In this document: positions 1 to 6,770 of the stretch, one piece after another | How positions within the stretch are numbered: the stretch's first letter is position 1 | How the letters are laid out: each line of letters begins with the position of its first letter | NCBI GenBank assembly: GCA_002938045.1 | Contig: PTLJ01000067.1 | Location: 1-7,703, forward strand | DNA from: Alphaproteobacteria bacterium MarineAlpha3_Bin4 | GTDB taxonomy: Bacteria > Pseudomonadota > Alphaproteobacteria > Rhodospirillales > Casp-alpha2 | DNA: 7,703 nt | Reading direction: 5' to 3' | Made by a program: the position numbers and the translations under genes | The notes under the pieces: generated by a model | Databases searched by the model: none | Told to the model about the DNA's origin: nothing | The model's input: only the letters and a program-made list of their open reading frames with translations

Positions 1-213
1 GGTTGCCTCTACGATCAAGCCGCCGAGGTTAAGAATTCCGCGCTCTTCAGCGTCCTTGATGATGAACAGCGCCGCCCGGTCCTTGACTGAACTACCGGGA
101 TTGAGAAATTCGGCCTTGGCAAGAATTTGGCACCCTGTTTCGTCGGAGGGCCCGTTTAGGCGAATGAGGGGGGTGTTGCCGATGGTGTCGGCAAACCCAT
201 CGCGGATTCCCAT
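1..213 (-). CDS. cysK: Cysteine synthase A, N-terminal part (cut by window edge)
   Basis: This is the first 71 codons of an O-acetylserine sulfhydrylase, the cytoplasmic PLP enzyme that joins O-acetylserine and sulfide to make cysteine. The translation starts MGIRDGFADTIGNTPLIRLN, and IGNTPLIRL is the classic opening of the CysK/CBS beta family. It continues with NPGSSVKDRA at residues 38-47, where Lys44 is the expected Schiff-base lysine for pyridoxal phosphate. The ATG at 213 is preferred because family homology begins within about ten residues, and GGAA at 221-224 lies 7 nt upstream as a modest Shine-Dalgarno. No stop is reached, so the gene continues beyond position 1. It follows nudF on the same strand after a 107-bp gap. 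The family call is firm. The choice of CysK over the close paralogue CysM rests on the N-terminus alone. Confidence 0.88.
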   Translation of the reverse strand, partial: MGIRDGFADTIGNTPLIRLNGPSDETGCQILAKAEFLNPGSSVKDRAALFIIKDAEERGILNLGGLIVEAT

Positions 214-220
214 GGCAGTG

Positions 221-224
221 TTCC
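221..224 (-). promoter_or_regulatory. Weak ribosome-binding site of cysK
   Basis: GGAA on the minus strand lies 7 nt before the cysK ATG at 213. It is a short, modest match to the anti-Shine-Dalgarno sequence and mainly supports the start choice. Confidence 0.4.
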
Positions 225-320
225 GGTTTCAAGAAGGTTATGGCATCTGGTGCGAAGATAGCGTTGGTCTATCTGGCGATCAAGAACGGGTGATAGGCTC
301 GTAAAATAAAAGCAGCGGTC

Positions 321-953
321 TCATTTACCATCCAGCCAGAGGGTTCGCAGCTCCACGAGATTATGTCGCAACCAATGGAGCGGGATCAAGGTCATGGAGT
401 TAATGATTTGGCCGTCATCCATCATGCGAAACACTTCTGCCGTACTGGCCGTGAATACGCGAATATTCTCGCCTTCATCGGCAATGCCATGAATGCCCTT
501 AGCGTGCGAGGAATCAACTCGTCCACAAAACTGGAAGACAAACTCTGTCACTGCACCGGGGCTAACCAAATAGTTACAGATCGGCACTATCTCGGTGATC
601 TCGCACCCGGCTTCCTCCAACGCTTCGCGGCGCACAACCTGTTCCGGGTCCTCACCAGCTTCGATGATACCTGCGACGGTCTCAATCAGCCACGGCGATG
701 TGTCGTCGTTCAACCATGGTGAGCCTAGCGCAGCAAAAGCACCGACCCGGAACTGTTCGATCATAACCAGTTGGTCGAGGTCCGGGTCGTATAATAGTAC
801 CGCCGCAGCGTGACCGCGCTCGAACACCTCTCGCACAATTTCACCGCCCCAATTGCCTTCGAACAGCCGGTGCTTCAACCGGTAGCGGTCGATGCGGAAG
901 TATCCTTGAAAGGGGGTTGTCTTTTCGATCACTTCGACGTCGTCGGGTCTCAT
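321..953 (-). CDS. nudF: ADP-ribose pyrophosphatase (Nudix hydrolase, NudF type)
   Basis: The product is a 210-aa Nudix hydrolase predicted to split ADP-ribose into AMP and ribose 5-phosphate in the cytoplasm. The Nudix box matches G-x5-E-x7-REUxEExGU exactly at residues 95-117: Gly95, Glu101, then REALEEAGC from 109 to 117. NudF-type context surrounds it: MIEQFRVGAF before the box, SPWLIETVAGIIEAGE leading into it, YLVSPGAVTE after it, and the late loop HGIADEGENIRV at 155-166, which supplies a catalytic glutamate in this family. Length agrees with E. coli NudF (about 209 aa). An in-frame ATG lies 15 bp upstream at 968, giving 215 aa, but 953 is chosen because GGAAGG sits 7 nt before it. The gene is 157 bp downstream of the dnaE2 stop and upstream of cysK, all on the minus strand. 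The exact substrate is inferred from family resemblance. Confidence 0.92.
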   Translation of the reverse strand: MRPDDVEVIEKTTPFQGYFRIDRYRLKHRLFEGNWGGEIVREVFERGHAAAVLLYDPDLDQLVMIEQFRVGAFAALGSPWLNDDTSPWLIETVAGIIEAGEDPEQVVRREALEEAGCEITEIVPICNYLVSPGAVTEFVFQFCGRVDSSHAKGIHGIADEGENIRVFTASTAEVFRMMDDGQIINSMTLIPLHWLRHNLVELRTLWLDGK

Positions 954-960
954 CGGTGAA

Positions 961-966
961 CCTTCC
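961..966 (-). promoter_or_regulatory. Ribosome-binding site deciding the nudF start
   Basis: GGAAGG on the minus strand ends 7 nt before the ATG at 953. It overlaps the alternative upstream ATG at 968, which itself has only a weak TGAG-like upstream signal. This favours the 210-aa form. Confidence 0.6.
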
Positions 967-1110
967 ATCGCTCAGGTCTCAATTTGGTACGTTTGTCGTC
1001 TATCTGGTTGGGTATGTCTATATGTGTCCATAAAAGTGGGGGTCGTCTCACCTTTTTGGTGCGTAATAGAGGATTATATTTCTAGGTTTCTGAAAGGTTT
1101 TAACTCTCGG

Positions 1111-4100
1111 TCATTTGAAATCCCGCGATGCGAGCTTGAGGGTGCTGCCGTTGTTGTGTGTGGTATGGTCGTCGAGATAAGCGAGAAGGGGGGTGAGGTC
1201 GAAGAGCTTTTCCGCTAGTACATGGATCACCCGGCCCTTCTTCTGGATGTGGCCGTGGGCGCCGAGCAGGCAAGCGCTGAGCACGGTACTGCGGAAGCGC
1301 TCGAAGGTATCGGGCCAGACAATCAAATTAGCGATCGCGGTTTCGTCCTCCATGGTAACGAACACAACACCACGGGCGCTGCCGGGGCGTTGCCGGGTGG
1401 TGACCAAGCCAGCGACCTGTGCCGGGCGGCCGTGAGGCAAGTCCAGAAGTCGCTCACAGCTCGTATAGCCGTCGGCTTCGAGTTCACCCCTGAGCAAGGT
1501 TAAGGGATGTGCCTTCAGCGACAGCTTAAGCGAGCGGTAATCATTGACGACCTCCTCGCCCAAGGTCATGGACGGCAGAACGACAGTTGGCTCGATTTGT
1601 GCCTGAGCCGCATCGACGGCGTCGAACAGCGGCAGTGGCGCATCGTCGAGCCCGCGCACGGCCCATAGTGCTTGGCGCCGGCTCAACCCCATGGACCCGA
1701 AAACATCGCCCCTGGCGAGGGTTTCTAGCACCATCCGGCTGAGGCCGGTTCGACGCCAGAGATTGGCGATATTCCCGTAGCCGCCATCATCGCGCGCCGC
1801 CGTCAAGGACTCCGCATCAACTTCACGCAGCCCCTTGATCTGGCGTAGGCCCAGCCGCAATGCCGCGTTTCCATCGTTGCAGGATTCCAGGGAGCAATCC
1901 CAATCGCTCCTATTGACGTCCACCGGCCGGACCTCGACGCCGTTGTTGCGGGCGTCGCGAACGATCTGGGCTGGGGCATAGAAGCCCATTGGCTGGCTAT
2001 TCAGAAGTGCGCAAGCAAAGGCGGCGGGGTAATGGCATTTCAGCCACGACGACACGTAGACTAGAAGTGCGAAGCTGGCAGCATGGGATTCGGGAAAGCC
2101 GTAATCAGCGAAGCCTTCGATCTGCTTGAAACAGCGTTCGGAGAAATCCCGGTTGTAACCGTTCTCAAGCATACCGGCGATGAAACGCTGGTGGAACTTA
2201 TGGATGTCTCCAAAGCGGCGGAAGGTGGCCAGTGCGCGCCTGAGCGCATCTGCTTCCTGCGGCGAGAAACCGGCGGCGACGATAGCGATCTTCATTGCCT
2301 GCTCCTGAAAAAGCGGGATTCCCAACGTCTTGCCAAGCACCTGGCGGAACGCCTCGGATGGGTATTCAACCGCTTCTTCGCCATTTCGCCGGCGTAGGTA
2401 GGGATGCACCATATCGCCCTGGATGGGGCCGGGGCGGACTATCGCCACCTCGATCACCAGATCGTAGAAGTTTCGCGGCAGCAAACGCGGCAGCATGCTC
2501 ATCTGGGCGCGGCTCTCGACCTGGAAGACGCCAACCGAATCTGCCCGACACAGCATGTCGTAAACGGCGGCGTCCTCCGGCGGCACGGTAGAAAAGGTAA
2601 GGTCGCGACCGTGATGCACCCGGATCAGATCGAATGCCTTATGGACGCAAGTCAGCATGCCGAGCGCCAAGATATCGATCTTGAGGATGCCGAGCGCGTC
2701 AAGGTCGTCCTTGTCCCATTCGATGATGGTGCGATCCTCCATGGCGGCATTGGCGATGGGCACCACTTCGCTCAGCAGGCTCTGGGTTATCACCATGCCC
2801 CCGGCATGCTGCGAGAGATGCCGAGGGAAGCCCAGGACTTCGCCGGCCAGATTCATGGTCCTGCGGATCGTCGGCTCGTCCGGATCGAGCCCGGCATCGC
2901 GGATTTGGGTGTCCTCGATCTCGTCCCACGATCGCCGCCAGGCGGCACTCTGAAGGGCAACGATGGTGTCTTCCGAGAGCCCCAGCACCTTGCCGACCTC
3001 ACGGACGGCACTCTTGGCCCGGTAGGTGATCACGGCGGCCGTCATACCGGCCCGGTCGCGGCCGTATTTATCGTAGACGTATTGGATCACCTCTTCGCGG
3101 CGGCCGTTCTCGAAATCGACGTCGATATCAGGTGGTTCGCCCCTTTCGGCACTAACGAAACGCTCGAACAGCAAATCGATGCGGGCCGGATCGACGGCGG
3201 TGATGCCGAGACAATAGCAAACGGCTGAATTGGCCGCCGACCCCCGGCCCTGACAGAGGATGTTACGGCCCTCGGCAAAGCGGACGATGTCATAAACGGT
3301 GAGGAAATAAGGTGCGAAGCCCAACTCACCGATCAACTCCAGCTCACGCTTGAGGCTGCCCCCCACGTTATCCGGAATGCCGCCAGGATAGCGTGCTGTA
3401 GCGCCGTGCCAGGTTAGGCGCACCAATTCGTCCTGTGGCGTACGGCCTTGCGGCATTGGGTCGACAGGATATTCGTAGCGCAATTCGTCGAGGCTGAAGA
3501 TACAGGCCTCGGCGACTTCGACCGTGCGGGCGATGGCCTCTGGGTAATCGCGAAACAGGTGGGCCATCTCCTGTGGCGATTTTAAATGCCGTTCGGCGTT
3601 GGCAAACAGCCGGAACCCGGCTTCATAGATGGTGCAACTCTCGCGGATGCATGTCAGCACATCCTGGAGCGGGCGGCGCTCCGGCACATGAGCGTGGACG
3701 TCGTTGGTGGCGATCAGAGGGACGCGACAGGCCGTCGCAAGGGAGAAGAGGGTGTCGAGACGGCAGCCGTCATTACCGAGGTTGAGGACCGAGGCGGCCA
3801 GATAGGCCCGGCCCGCAAAGCTCTCCCGCAGCTGGGAGAGTGCGTCGGCGAAGGCGGCATCGGGTTGTGCCGGCGGCAGCACAAGGATGGTCTGTCCAGT
3901 CCCGTCATCGAGAATATCGGTCATGTGTAACAGGCATTCCCCTTTCTGCACGCGGCGCTTGCCCGTGGTCAAAAGTCGGGTCAGGCGGCTGTAGCCAGCG
4001 CGGTTAGTGGGATAGCAGAGCAGGGCAGGGCCGTTTTCCGGGTCGAGCCGTGCGCCAACAACAAGACGGATGCCGGCCTGCTTGGCCGCGGTATGTGCAC

Positions 4101-4248
4101 GGACGATGCCGGAAACGCTGTGGCGGTCTGTAATGGCGATCGCCGCATGGCCGAGCGCGGCGGCTGTGATCACCATCTCCTCCGGGTGTGAGGCACCACG
4201 CAGGAAGCTGAAGTTGCTGGTGACTTGCAGTTCGGCGTATCCGCTCAT
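1111..4248 (-). CDS. dnaE2: Error-prone DNA polymerase DnaE2 (ImuC)
   Basis: This is a full-length 1045-aa C-family DNA polymerase of the DnaE2/ImuC branch, the catalytic member of the SOS mutasome for translesion synthesis and damage-induced mutation. A PHP domain opens the protein (SNFSFLRGASHPEEM at 11-25, TNDVHAHVPERRPLQDVL at 181-198). The palm carries PPDIDVDF at 372-379, whose aspartates are the expected catalytic metal ligands, and a third aspartate, Asp525, in LKIDILALG. VGVFQVESRAQM (572-583) and VRPGPIQGDMVHPYL (604-618) are typical of the family. An HhH-like segment lies near 797-819 and an OB-fold near 941-1015, and the C-terminus ends SRDFK, close to the usual DnaE2 ending. All three expected catalytic acids are present. 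The ATG overlaps the imuB stop as ATGA, and no Shine-Dalgarno precedes it, so translation is probably coupled to imuB. Regulation is expected from the LexA box ahead of imuA. Confidence 0.98.
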   Translation of the reverse strand: MSGYAELQVTSNFSFLRGASHPEEMVITAAALGHAAIAITDRHSVSGIVRAHTAAKQAGIRLVVGARLDPENGPALLCYPTNRAGYSRLTRLLTTGKRRVQKGECLLHMTDILDDGTGQTILVLPPAQPDAAFADALSQLRESFAGRAYLAASVLNLGNDGCRLDTLFSLATACRVPLIATNDVHAHVPERRPLQDVLTCIRESCTIYEAGFRLFANAERHLKSPQEMAHLFRDYPEAIARTVEVAEACIFSLDELRYEYPVDPMPQGRTPQDELVRLTWHGATARYPGGIPDNVGGSLKRELELIGELGFAPYFLTVYDIVRFAEGRNILCQGRGSAANSAVCYCLGITAVDPARIDLLFERFVSAERGEPPDIDVDFENGRREEVIQYVYDKYGRDRAGMTAAVITYRAKSAVREVGKVLGLSEDTIVALQSAAWRRSWDEIEDTQIRDAGLDPDEPTIRRTMNLAGEVLGFPRHLSQHAGGMVITQSLLSEVVPIANAAMEDRTIIEWDKDDLDALGILKIDILALGMLTCVHKAFDLIRVHHGRDLTFSTVPPEDAAVYDMLCRADSVGVFQVESRAQMSMLPRLLPRNFYDLVIEVAIVRPGPIQGDMVHPYLRRRNGEEAVEYPSEAFRQVLGKTLGIPLFQEQAMKIAIVAAGFSPQEADALRRALATFRRFGDIHKFHQRFIAGMLENGYNRDFSERCFKQIEGFADYGFPESHAASFALLVYVSSWLKCHYPAAFACALLNSQPMGFYAPAQIVRDARNNGVEVRPVDVNRSDWDCSLESCNDGNAALRLGLRQIKGLREVDAESLTAARDDGGYGNIANLWRRTGLSRMVLETLARGDVFGSMGLSRRQALWAVRGLDDAPLPLFDAVDAAQAQIEPTVVLPSMTLGEEVVNDYRSLKLSLKAHPLTLLRGELEADGYTSCERLLDLPHGRPAQVAGLVTTRQRPGSARGVVFVTMEDETAIANLIVWPDTFERFRSTVLSACLLGAHGHIQKKGRVIHVLAEKLFDLTPLLAYLDDHTTHNNGSTLKLASRDFK

Positions 4249-5876
4249 GGGAAAAAGCCGTGCAGGTACCAGCGTGGTGGAGCGTCGGCGCGGTAGGGAC
4301 CATCGAGGTAGACCCAGAACCGTGCACCGTCGGTATCCTCAATACGGTAATAATCGCGGGTCCGGACCTGCCCGCTGGCGATTTCCTCGGGTGGCTGCAA
4401 CCACCATTCCGGCCCGATCCGCTCTGGTCCCTCAGCGCGGGCGACCCGGTGCTGAGTCCCTCGCCAGCGGAACATCACCGGCGGGTGGTCGGGCACCGGC
4501 GCTATTACCTCGATCGGTACGGGCAAAGGAAGCAGGCGCACCGGACGCGGCGCGGCGGGAGCCTGGCCGGTATCGCCGGCGACCGGCGTGGTACCATCGA
4601 TGCGGCAGCCAAGAGCAGAAATTTCACGGCTCGCCCGTTCCGGTATGTGGCTAGCCCGGGCCTCGAGGCGCAGTATCCGATTCGGCCCGAGCCGGTTACC
4701 AAGGCGGTCGATCAAATCCAAAATACCGGCTCCAAGAGCCTCTCCTTTGCTACCATCGCCGGTTTGCAGGTTGATCTGAGTTGGCGACAACGGGTCGAAG
4801 GCGGTTGCGGTGAGAACCATGGCGTCAATCCCAAACCTGGCCTCGAGGTTCTCCAATTCATTGAAGAACAATCGTTCCAGAATTTTGGGATCGCGAACCG
4901 GCTGGCTGGTTCCGACCGCAGCCTCGCTGATGGTTCCATCCGATCGGCAGCAAACGAGACGCAGCCGTCGAGCGCCCTGACGGGCATTAGCTAATTGGCA
5001 GCAAAGGGTGTCGAGTAAGCGGCGTAGGGCGGACACGATGTCGCTTTGGCGACCGATCGGCTCCGCGAAGACTATACGCGCCTGAAAGCCGGGCACGGGT
5101 CGGTGGGGCTCAAACGGTTCCTCTAGGCGGCCGAGGGCTTGGTCAAGACGCCGGGCTGGGAGCAAACCGAAGCGAGCGGCAAGCGGGGCGCGAGGCAGGC
5201 TGATGAGGTCGCCGATGCGTCGTAATCCCATGCGATGCAGGCCCTCAATGATGGAGGACGACAGGCGAAGCCCGGCTACTGGCAGCGGCGCAAGGGCGGT
5301 TTCATGGCCGTCATGCGGCACAACGATGCGACAGTTCGGGTCGCGGCTGGTAAACCGCGCCGCAGCCCAGGCTGCACCGTAGGTATCAGCAACAGCCATG
5401 GCGTTTGCGTAGCCGATACGCCGGAGGCACTCGCTCAGGTTCGCCAGTAAGGCCTTTTCGTCGCCGAATAAATGGGCGCAACCACTGATGTCGAGCCAGA
5501 TCCCGCGGTCGCCACCGTCGCTTTTCTCGCTGTCGACAGCGATCAACGGCGTGTAACGACTGCACCAATCGGCGAGGGCTTCGAGAGCGCGTTGATCACC
5601 GACCGGATCGGCAGTGGCGGTTTCTAAGCTTGGCAGGACAGTGCGAGCATCGGCCAACGACAGACCGGGCTTGACGCCGTTGGCAGCGGCAGCCCGGTTA
5701 ACAGCGGCGATCCTGAGCCCGCCGTGTTTGGCGATGACGGTGGCCAACGGTTTAGATCGCGCGTCGGTGTCCGATTGCGGGAACCCTGGAGCCGACTGTT
5801 TCTGCTGCTGCCGGTCGGTGGCAAAGCTCGGCAGCCAGAGCGAAACCACTCTCCGCCCTTCCTTCCCAGGTTTCAT
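4245..5876 (-). CDS. imuB: ImuB, Y-family polymerase-like mutasome scaffold
   Basis: This is a 543-aa Y-family-like protein. In the known ImuABC system ImuB lacks polymerase activity and links ImuA and DnaE2 to the beta clamp. Near the N-terminus it reads RRVVSLWLPSFATDR (residues 8-22), with LWLP where active Y-family enzymes have DxD. Instead of a SIDEA motif it has IWLDISGCAHLFGDE (126-140), the ImuB signature. A little-finger region follows, then a possible clamp motif QINLQ (367-371), then the ImuB C-terminal domain with GPERIGPEWWLQPPE (483-497), TRDYYRIED (506-514) and PPRWYLHGFFP at the end. The start is uncertain: a GTG at 5891 and ATGs at 5879 and 5876 are all in frame. I chose 5876 because AAGGA lies 7 nt before it. 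The GTG has its own possible site (GGTGGA, 5-nt spacing). The gene overlaps imuA by 125-140 bp and dnaE2 by 4 bp. Confidence 0.95.
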   Translation of the reverse strand: MKPGKEGRRVVSLWLPSFATDRQQQKQSAPGFPQSDTDARSKPLATVIAKHGGLRIAAVNRAAAANGVKPGLSLADARTVLPSLETATADPVGDQRALEALADWCSRYTPLIAVDSEKSDGGDRGIWLDISGCAHLFGDEKALLANLSECLRRIGYANAMAVADTYGAAWAAARFTSRDPNCRIVVPHDGHETALAPLPVAGLRLSSSIIEGLHRMGLRRIGDLISLPRAPLAARFGLLPARRLDQALGRLEEPFEPHRPVPGFQARIVFAEPIGRQSDIVSALRRLLDTLCCQLANARQGARRLRLVCCRSDGTISEAAVGTSQPVRDPKILERLFFNELENLEARFGIDAMVLTATAFDPLSPTQINLQTGDGSKGEALGAGILDLIDRLGNRLGPNRILRLEARASHIPERASREISALGCRIDGTTPVAGDTGQAPAAPRPVRLLPLPVPIEVIAPVPDHPPVMFRWRGTQHRVARAEGPERIGPEWWLQPPEEIASGQVRTRDYYRIEDTDGARFWVYLDGPYRADAPPRWYLHGFFP

Positions 5877-6627
5877 CATCTCGTCCTTCACGCCATTCCA
5901 CCAACCAGCTCCCCGATCCCTTTAACGCCGCCCCGTCACTGCTCGGACTGCTCCTGTTCCGCGCCAATGCACCGGCGCGGCAACGCAACAGCTCCACCTG
6001 CCAGCGGGGCGGGCCCGACCAGCGGTTAAGAGGATAGCGGCTCGGCGCGGCGGCGACGCGCCACCGAGTAACAGCCGGTCCGGAGGTTGCATCAACGTGT
6101 TCGGAACGTATTAGGATCGCTGCCGTAGTGCCGGTTTCCGAGGCTAGCTGCAGGCGCCTGAGCGACGTCGCCGAAATCTTACCAGGCTCTCCCACGACCG
6201 CTGTTAGGCTGCCACTTCTCAAGCCCTCTTCCATGGCCCAGAGGATGTTCCTGTTGCAACTGGCGCGAACAACAACCAGTCGATCGGGCCCGAGCCCCAG
6301 AGCGGCCAGCCCAGGACCGTATAAGTCACGCCCGCGGTGGCACCAGAGCACCGTTCTGGAGCCACCTTCGATCGCCCGCCCCAGAAGGGCGGCAGAGAAA
6401 CCGGTGGCGGCGGCCAGCGACCTGCGGGCGATGACGTCATGCAGTCCGGCGAGTGGCAGTCCGCCCCACGGCAGAGCAGCGTCGATTTTGTCGATGCCGA
6501 AAGGCAAAACCGTCGGCGCGGATTGCCCAGGGTGTCGTCGTTCGAGCTTACGGATACGCCGCCGGAGATCGTCCAACAAAGCTGGATCTGTGTATTTTTG
6601 TTGAGATGTTTTTATATTAATGTTCAT
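5752..6627 (-). CDS. imuA: ImuA, RecA-like mutasome accessory protein
   Basis: This is a 291-aa ImuA, the first gene of the SOS mutasome operon. The family has a RecA-like core, and ImuA works with ImuB and DnaE2 in damage-induced mutagenesis. Recognisable stretches are LLDDLRRRIRKLER (18-30), VLPFGIDKIDAALPWGGLP (40-58), GLHDVIARRS (61-70), RTVLWCHRGRDLYGPGLAA (91-109), SETGTTAAILIR (163-174), TRWRVAAAPS (187-196) and PRWQVELLRCRAGA (207-220), then SWLVEW and GFALAAELCHRPAA near the end. No GxxxxGKT Walker A motif is present, so ATP hydrolysis is not expected from motif evidence. Residues 218-240 form a Ser/Gly/Ala/Arg-rich stretch that may be a flexible insert. The last 40-odd codons are shared, in another frame, with imuB. 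The ATG at 6627 has no Shine-Dalgarno and lies inside the LexA operator. No better start is visible before the conserved region. Confidence 0.93.
   Translation of the reverse strand: MNINIKTSQQKYTDPALLDDLRRRIRKLERRHPGQSAPTVLPFGIDKIDAALPWGGLPLAGLHDVIARRSLAAATGFSAALLGRAIEGGSRTVLWCHRGRDLYGPGLAALGLGPDRLVVVRASCNRNILWAMEEGLRSGSLTAVVGEPGKISATSLRRLQLASETGTTAAILIRSEHVDATSGPAVTRWRVAAAPSRYPLNRWSGPPRWQVELLRCRAGALARNRSSPSSDGAALKGSGSWLVEWREGRDDETWEGRAESGFALAAELCHRPAAAETVGSRVPAIGHRRAI
5884..5888 (-). promoter_or_regulatory. Internal ribosome-binding site for imuB within imuA
   Basis: AAGGA on the minus strand lies 7 nt before the ATG at 5876 and 4 nt before the ATG at 5879. It is inside the imuA reading frame, so imuB translation would begin while imuA codons are still being read. 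The competing GTG start at 5891 is preceded by GGTGGA, so the start is not settled. Confidence 0.5.
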
Positions 6628-6636
6628 TGTTTGTTC
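6622..6636 (-). promoter_or_regulatory. LexA operator (SOS box), alphaproteobacterial direct-repeat type
   Basis: On the minus strand the sequence is GAACAAACAATGAAC, a perfect GAAC-N7-GAAC; on the plus strand it reads GTTC-N7-GTTC. This is the known LexA recognition form in Alphaproteobacteria, unlike the CTG-N10-CAG palindrome of Gammaproteobacteria. It is the only such match I noticed in the window. It sits exactly at the head of imuA-imuB-dnaE2, a standard LexA target, and contains the imuA start codon (6625-6627). LexA bound here should block initiation from the overlapping promoter until RecA-stimulated cleavage. Confidence 0.9.
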
Positions 6637-6637
6637 T

Positions 6638-6666
6638 AAATTAAGTCAATCGGATCATGACGTCAA
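6638..6666 (-). promoter_or_regulatory. Predicted sigma70-type promoter of imuA-imuB-dnaE2
   Basis: TTGACG (6661-6666) is a good -35 match. After a 17-bp spacer comes TAATTT (6638-6643), a weak -10. Transcription would start near 6630-6632, inside the LexA box and about 3-5 nt before the imuA ATG. A second TTGACT at 6644-6649 is an alternative -35 but has no good -10 at the right distance. The placement next to the operator supports the call; the -10 is the weak part. Confidence 0.5.
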
Positions 6667-6758
6667 TAGGAGACCTCTGGCACCTTTCTAATTGATTGAG
6701 TTTATTGATTTTAAACGTCTCTCGGTGCCACTATCACCATGCGGCAAGAAAGCAGGCG

Positions 6759-6763
6759 AAAGG
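6759..6763 (+). promoter_or_regulatory. Ribosome-binding site of nnr
   Basis: AAAGG ends 7 nt before the ATG at 6771. It sets the nnr start there, rather than at the in-frame TTG at 6696, which would add 25 residues with no family resemblance. No clear -35/-10 pair for nnr could be picked out in the AT-rich DNA upstream. Confidence 0.6.
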
Positions 6764-6770
6764 CAGAACG

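Noticed and set aside
56..304. Plus-strand open frame of 82 codons at the left edge
   Set aside because: It runs antisense to the cysK N-terminus, whose IGNTPLIRL and NPGSSVKDR motifs show that the minus strand is coding.
1048..1060. Possible terminator hairpin CACC-A5-GGTG after dnaE2
   Set aside because: The stem is only four base pairs and is not followed by a U-tract on the minus strand.
1024..1218. Plus-strand open frame of 64 codons across the dnaE2 3' end
   Set aside because: It has no motif and no clear ribosome site, and half of it is antisense to the conserved DnaE2 C-terminus.
2404..3228. Long plus-strand open frame (274 codons) antisense to dnaE2
   Set aside because: It lies wholly opposite a strongly conserved dnaE2 region, has no recognisable domain, and is explained by GC-rich codon use leaving the antisense frame open.
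4260..4994. Plus-strand open frame (244 codons) antisense to imuB
   Set aside because: It sits opposite the conserved ImuB C-terminal half and shows no family motif. It is a shadow frame.
6431..6440. 10-bp palindrome ATGACGTCAT inside imuA, with TGACGTCA again at 6658-6665
   Set aside because: The first copy lies in coding sequence and the second overlaps the imuA -35. Two short palindromes are compatible with chance and no known bacterial regulator of this context was recognised.
6678..6694. TGGCAC as a sigma54 -24 element upstream of nnr
   Set aside because: The -12 GC element is missing at the required spacing (TAATTG instead of TTGCA).
6696..6770. Upstream extension of nnr from the TTG at 6696
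   Set aside because: The extra 25 residues have no family resemblance and the ATG at 6771 has a well-placed AAAGG.
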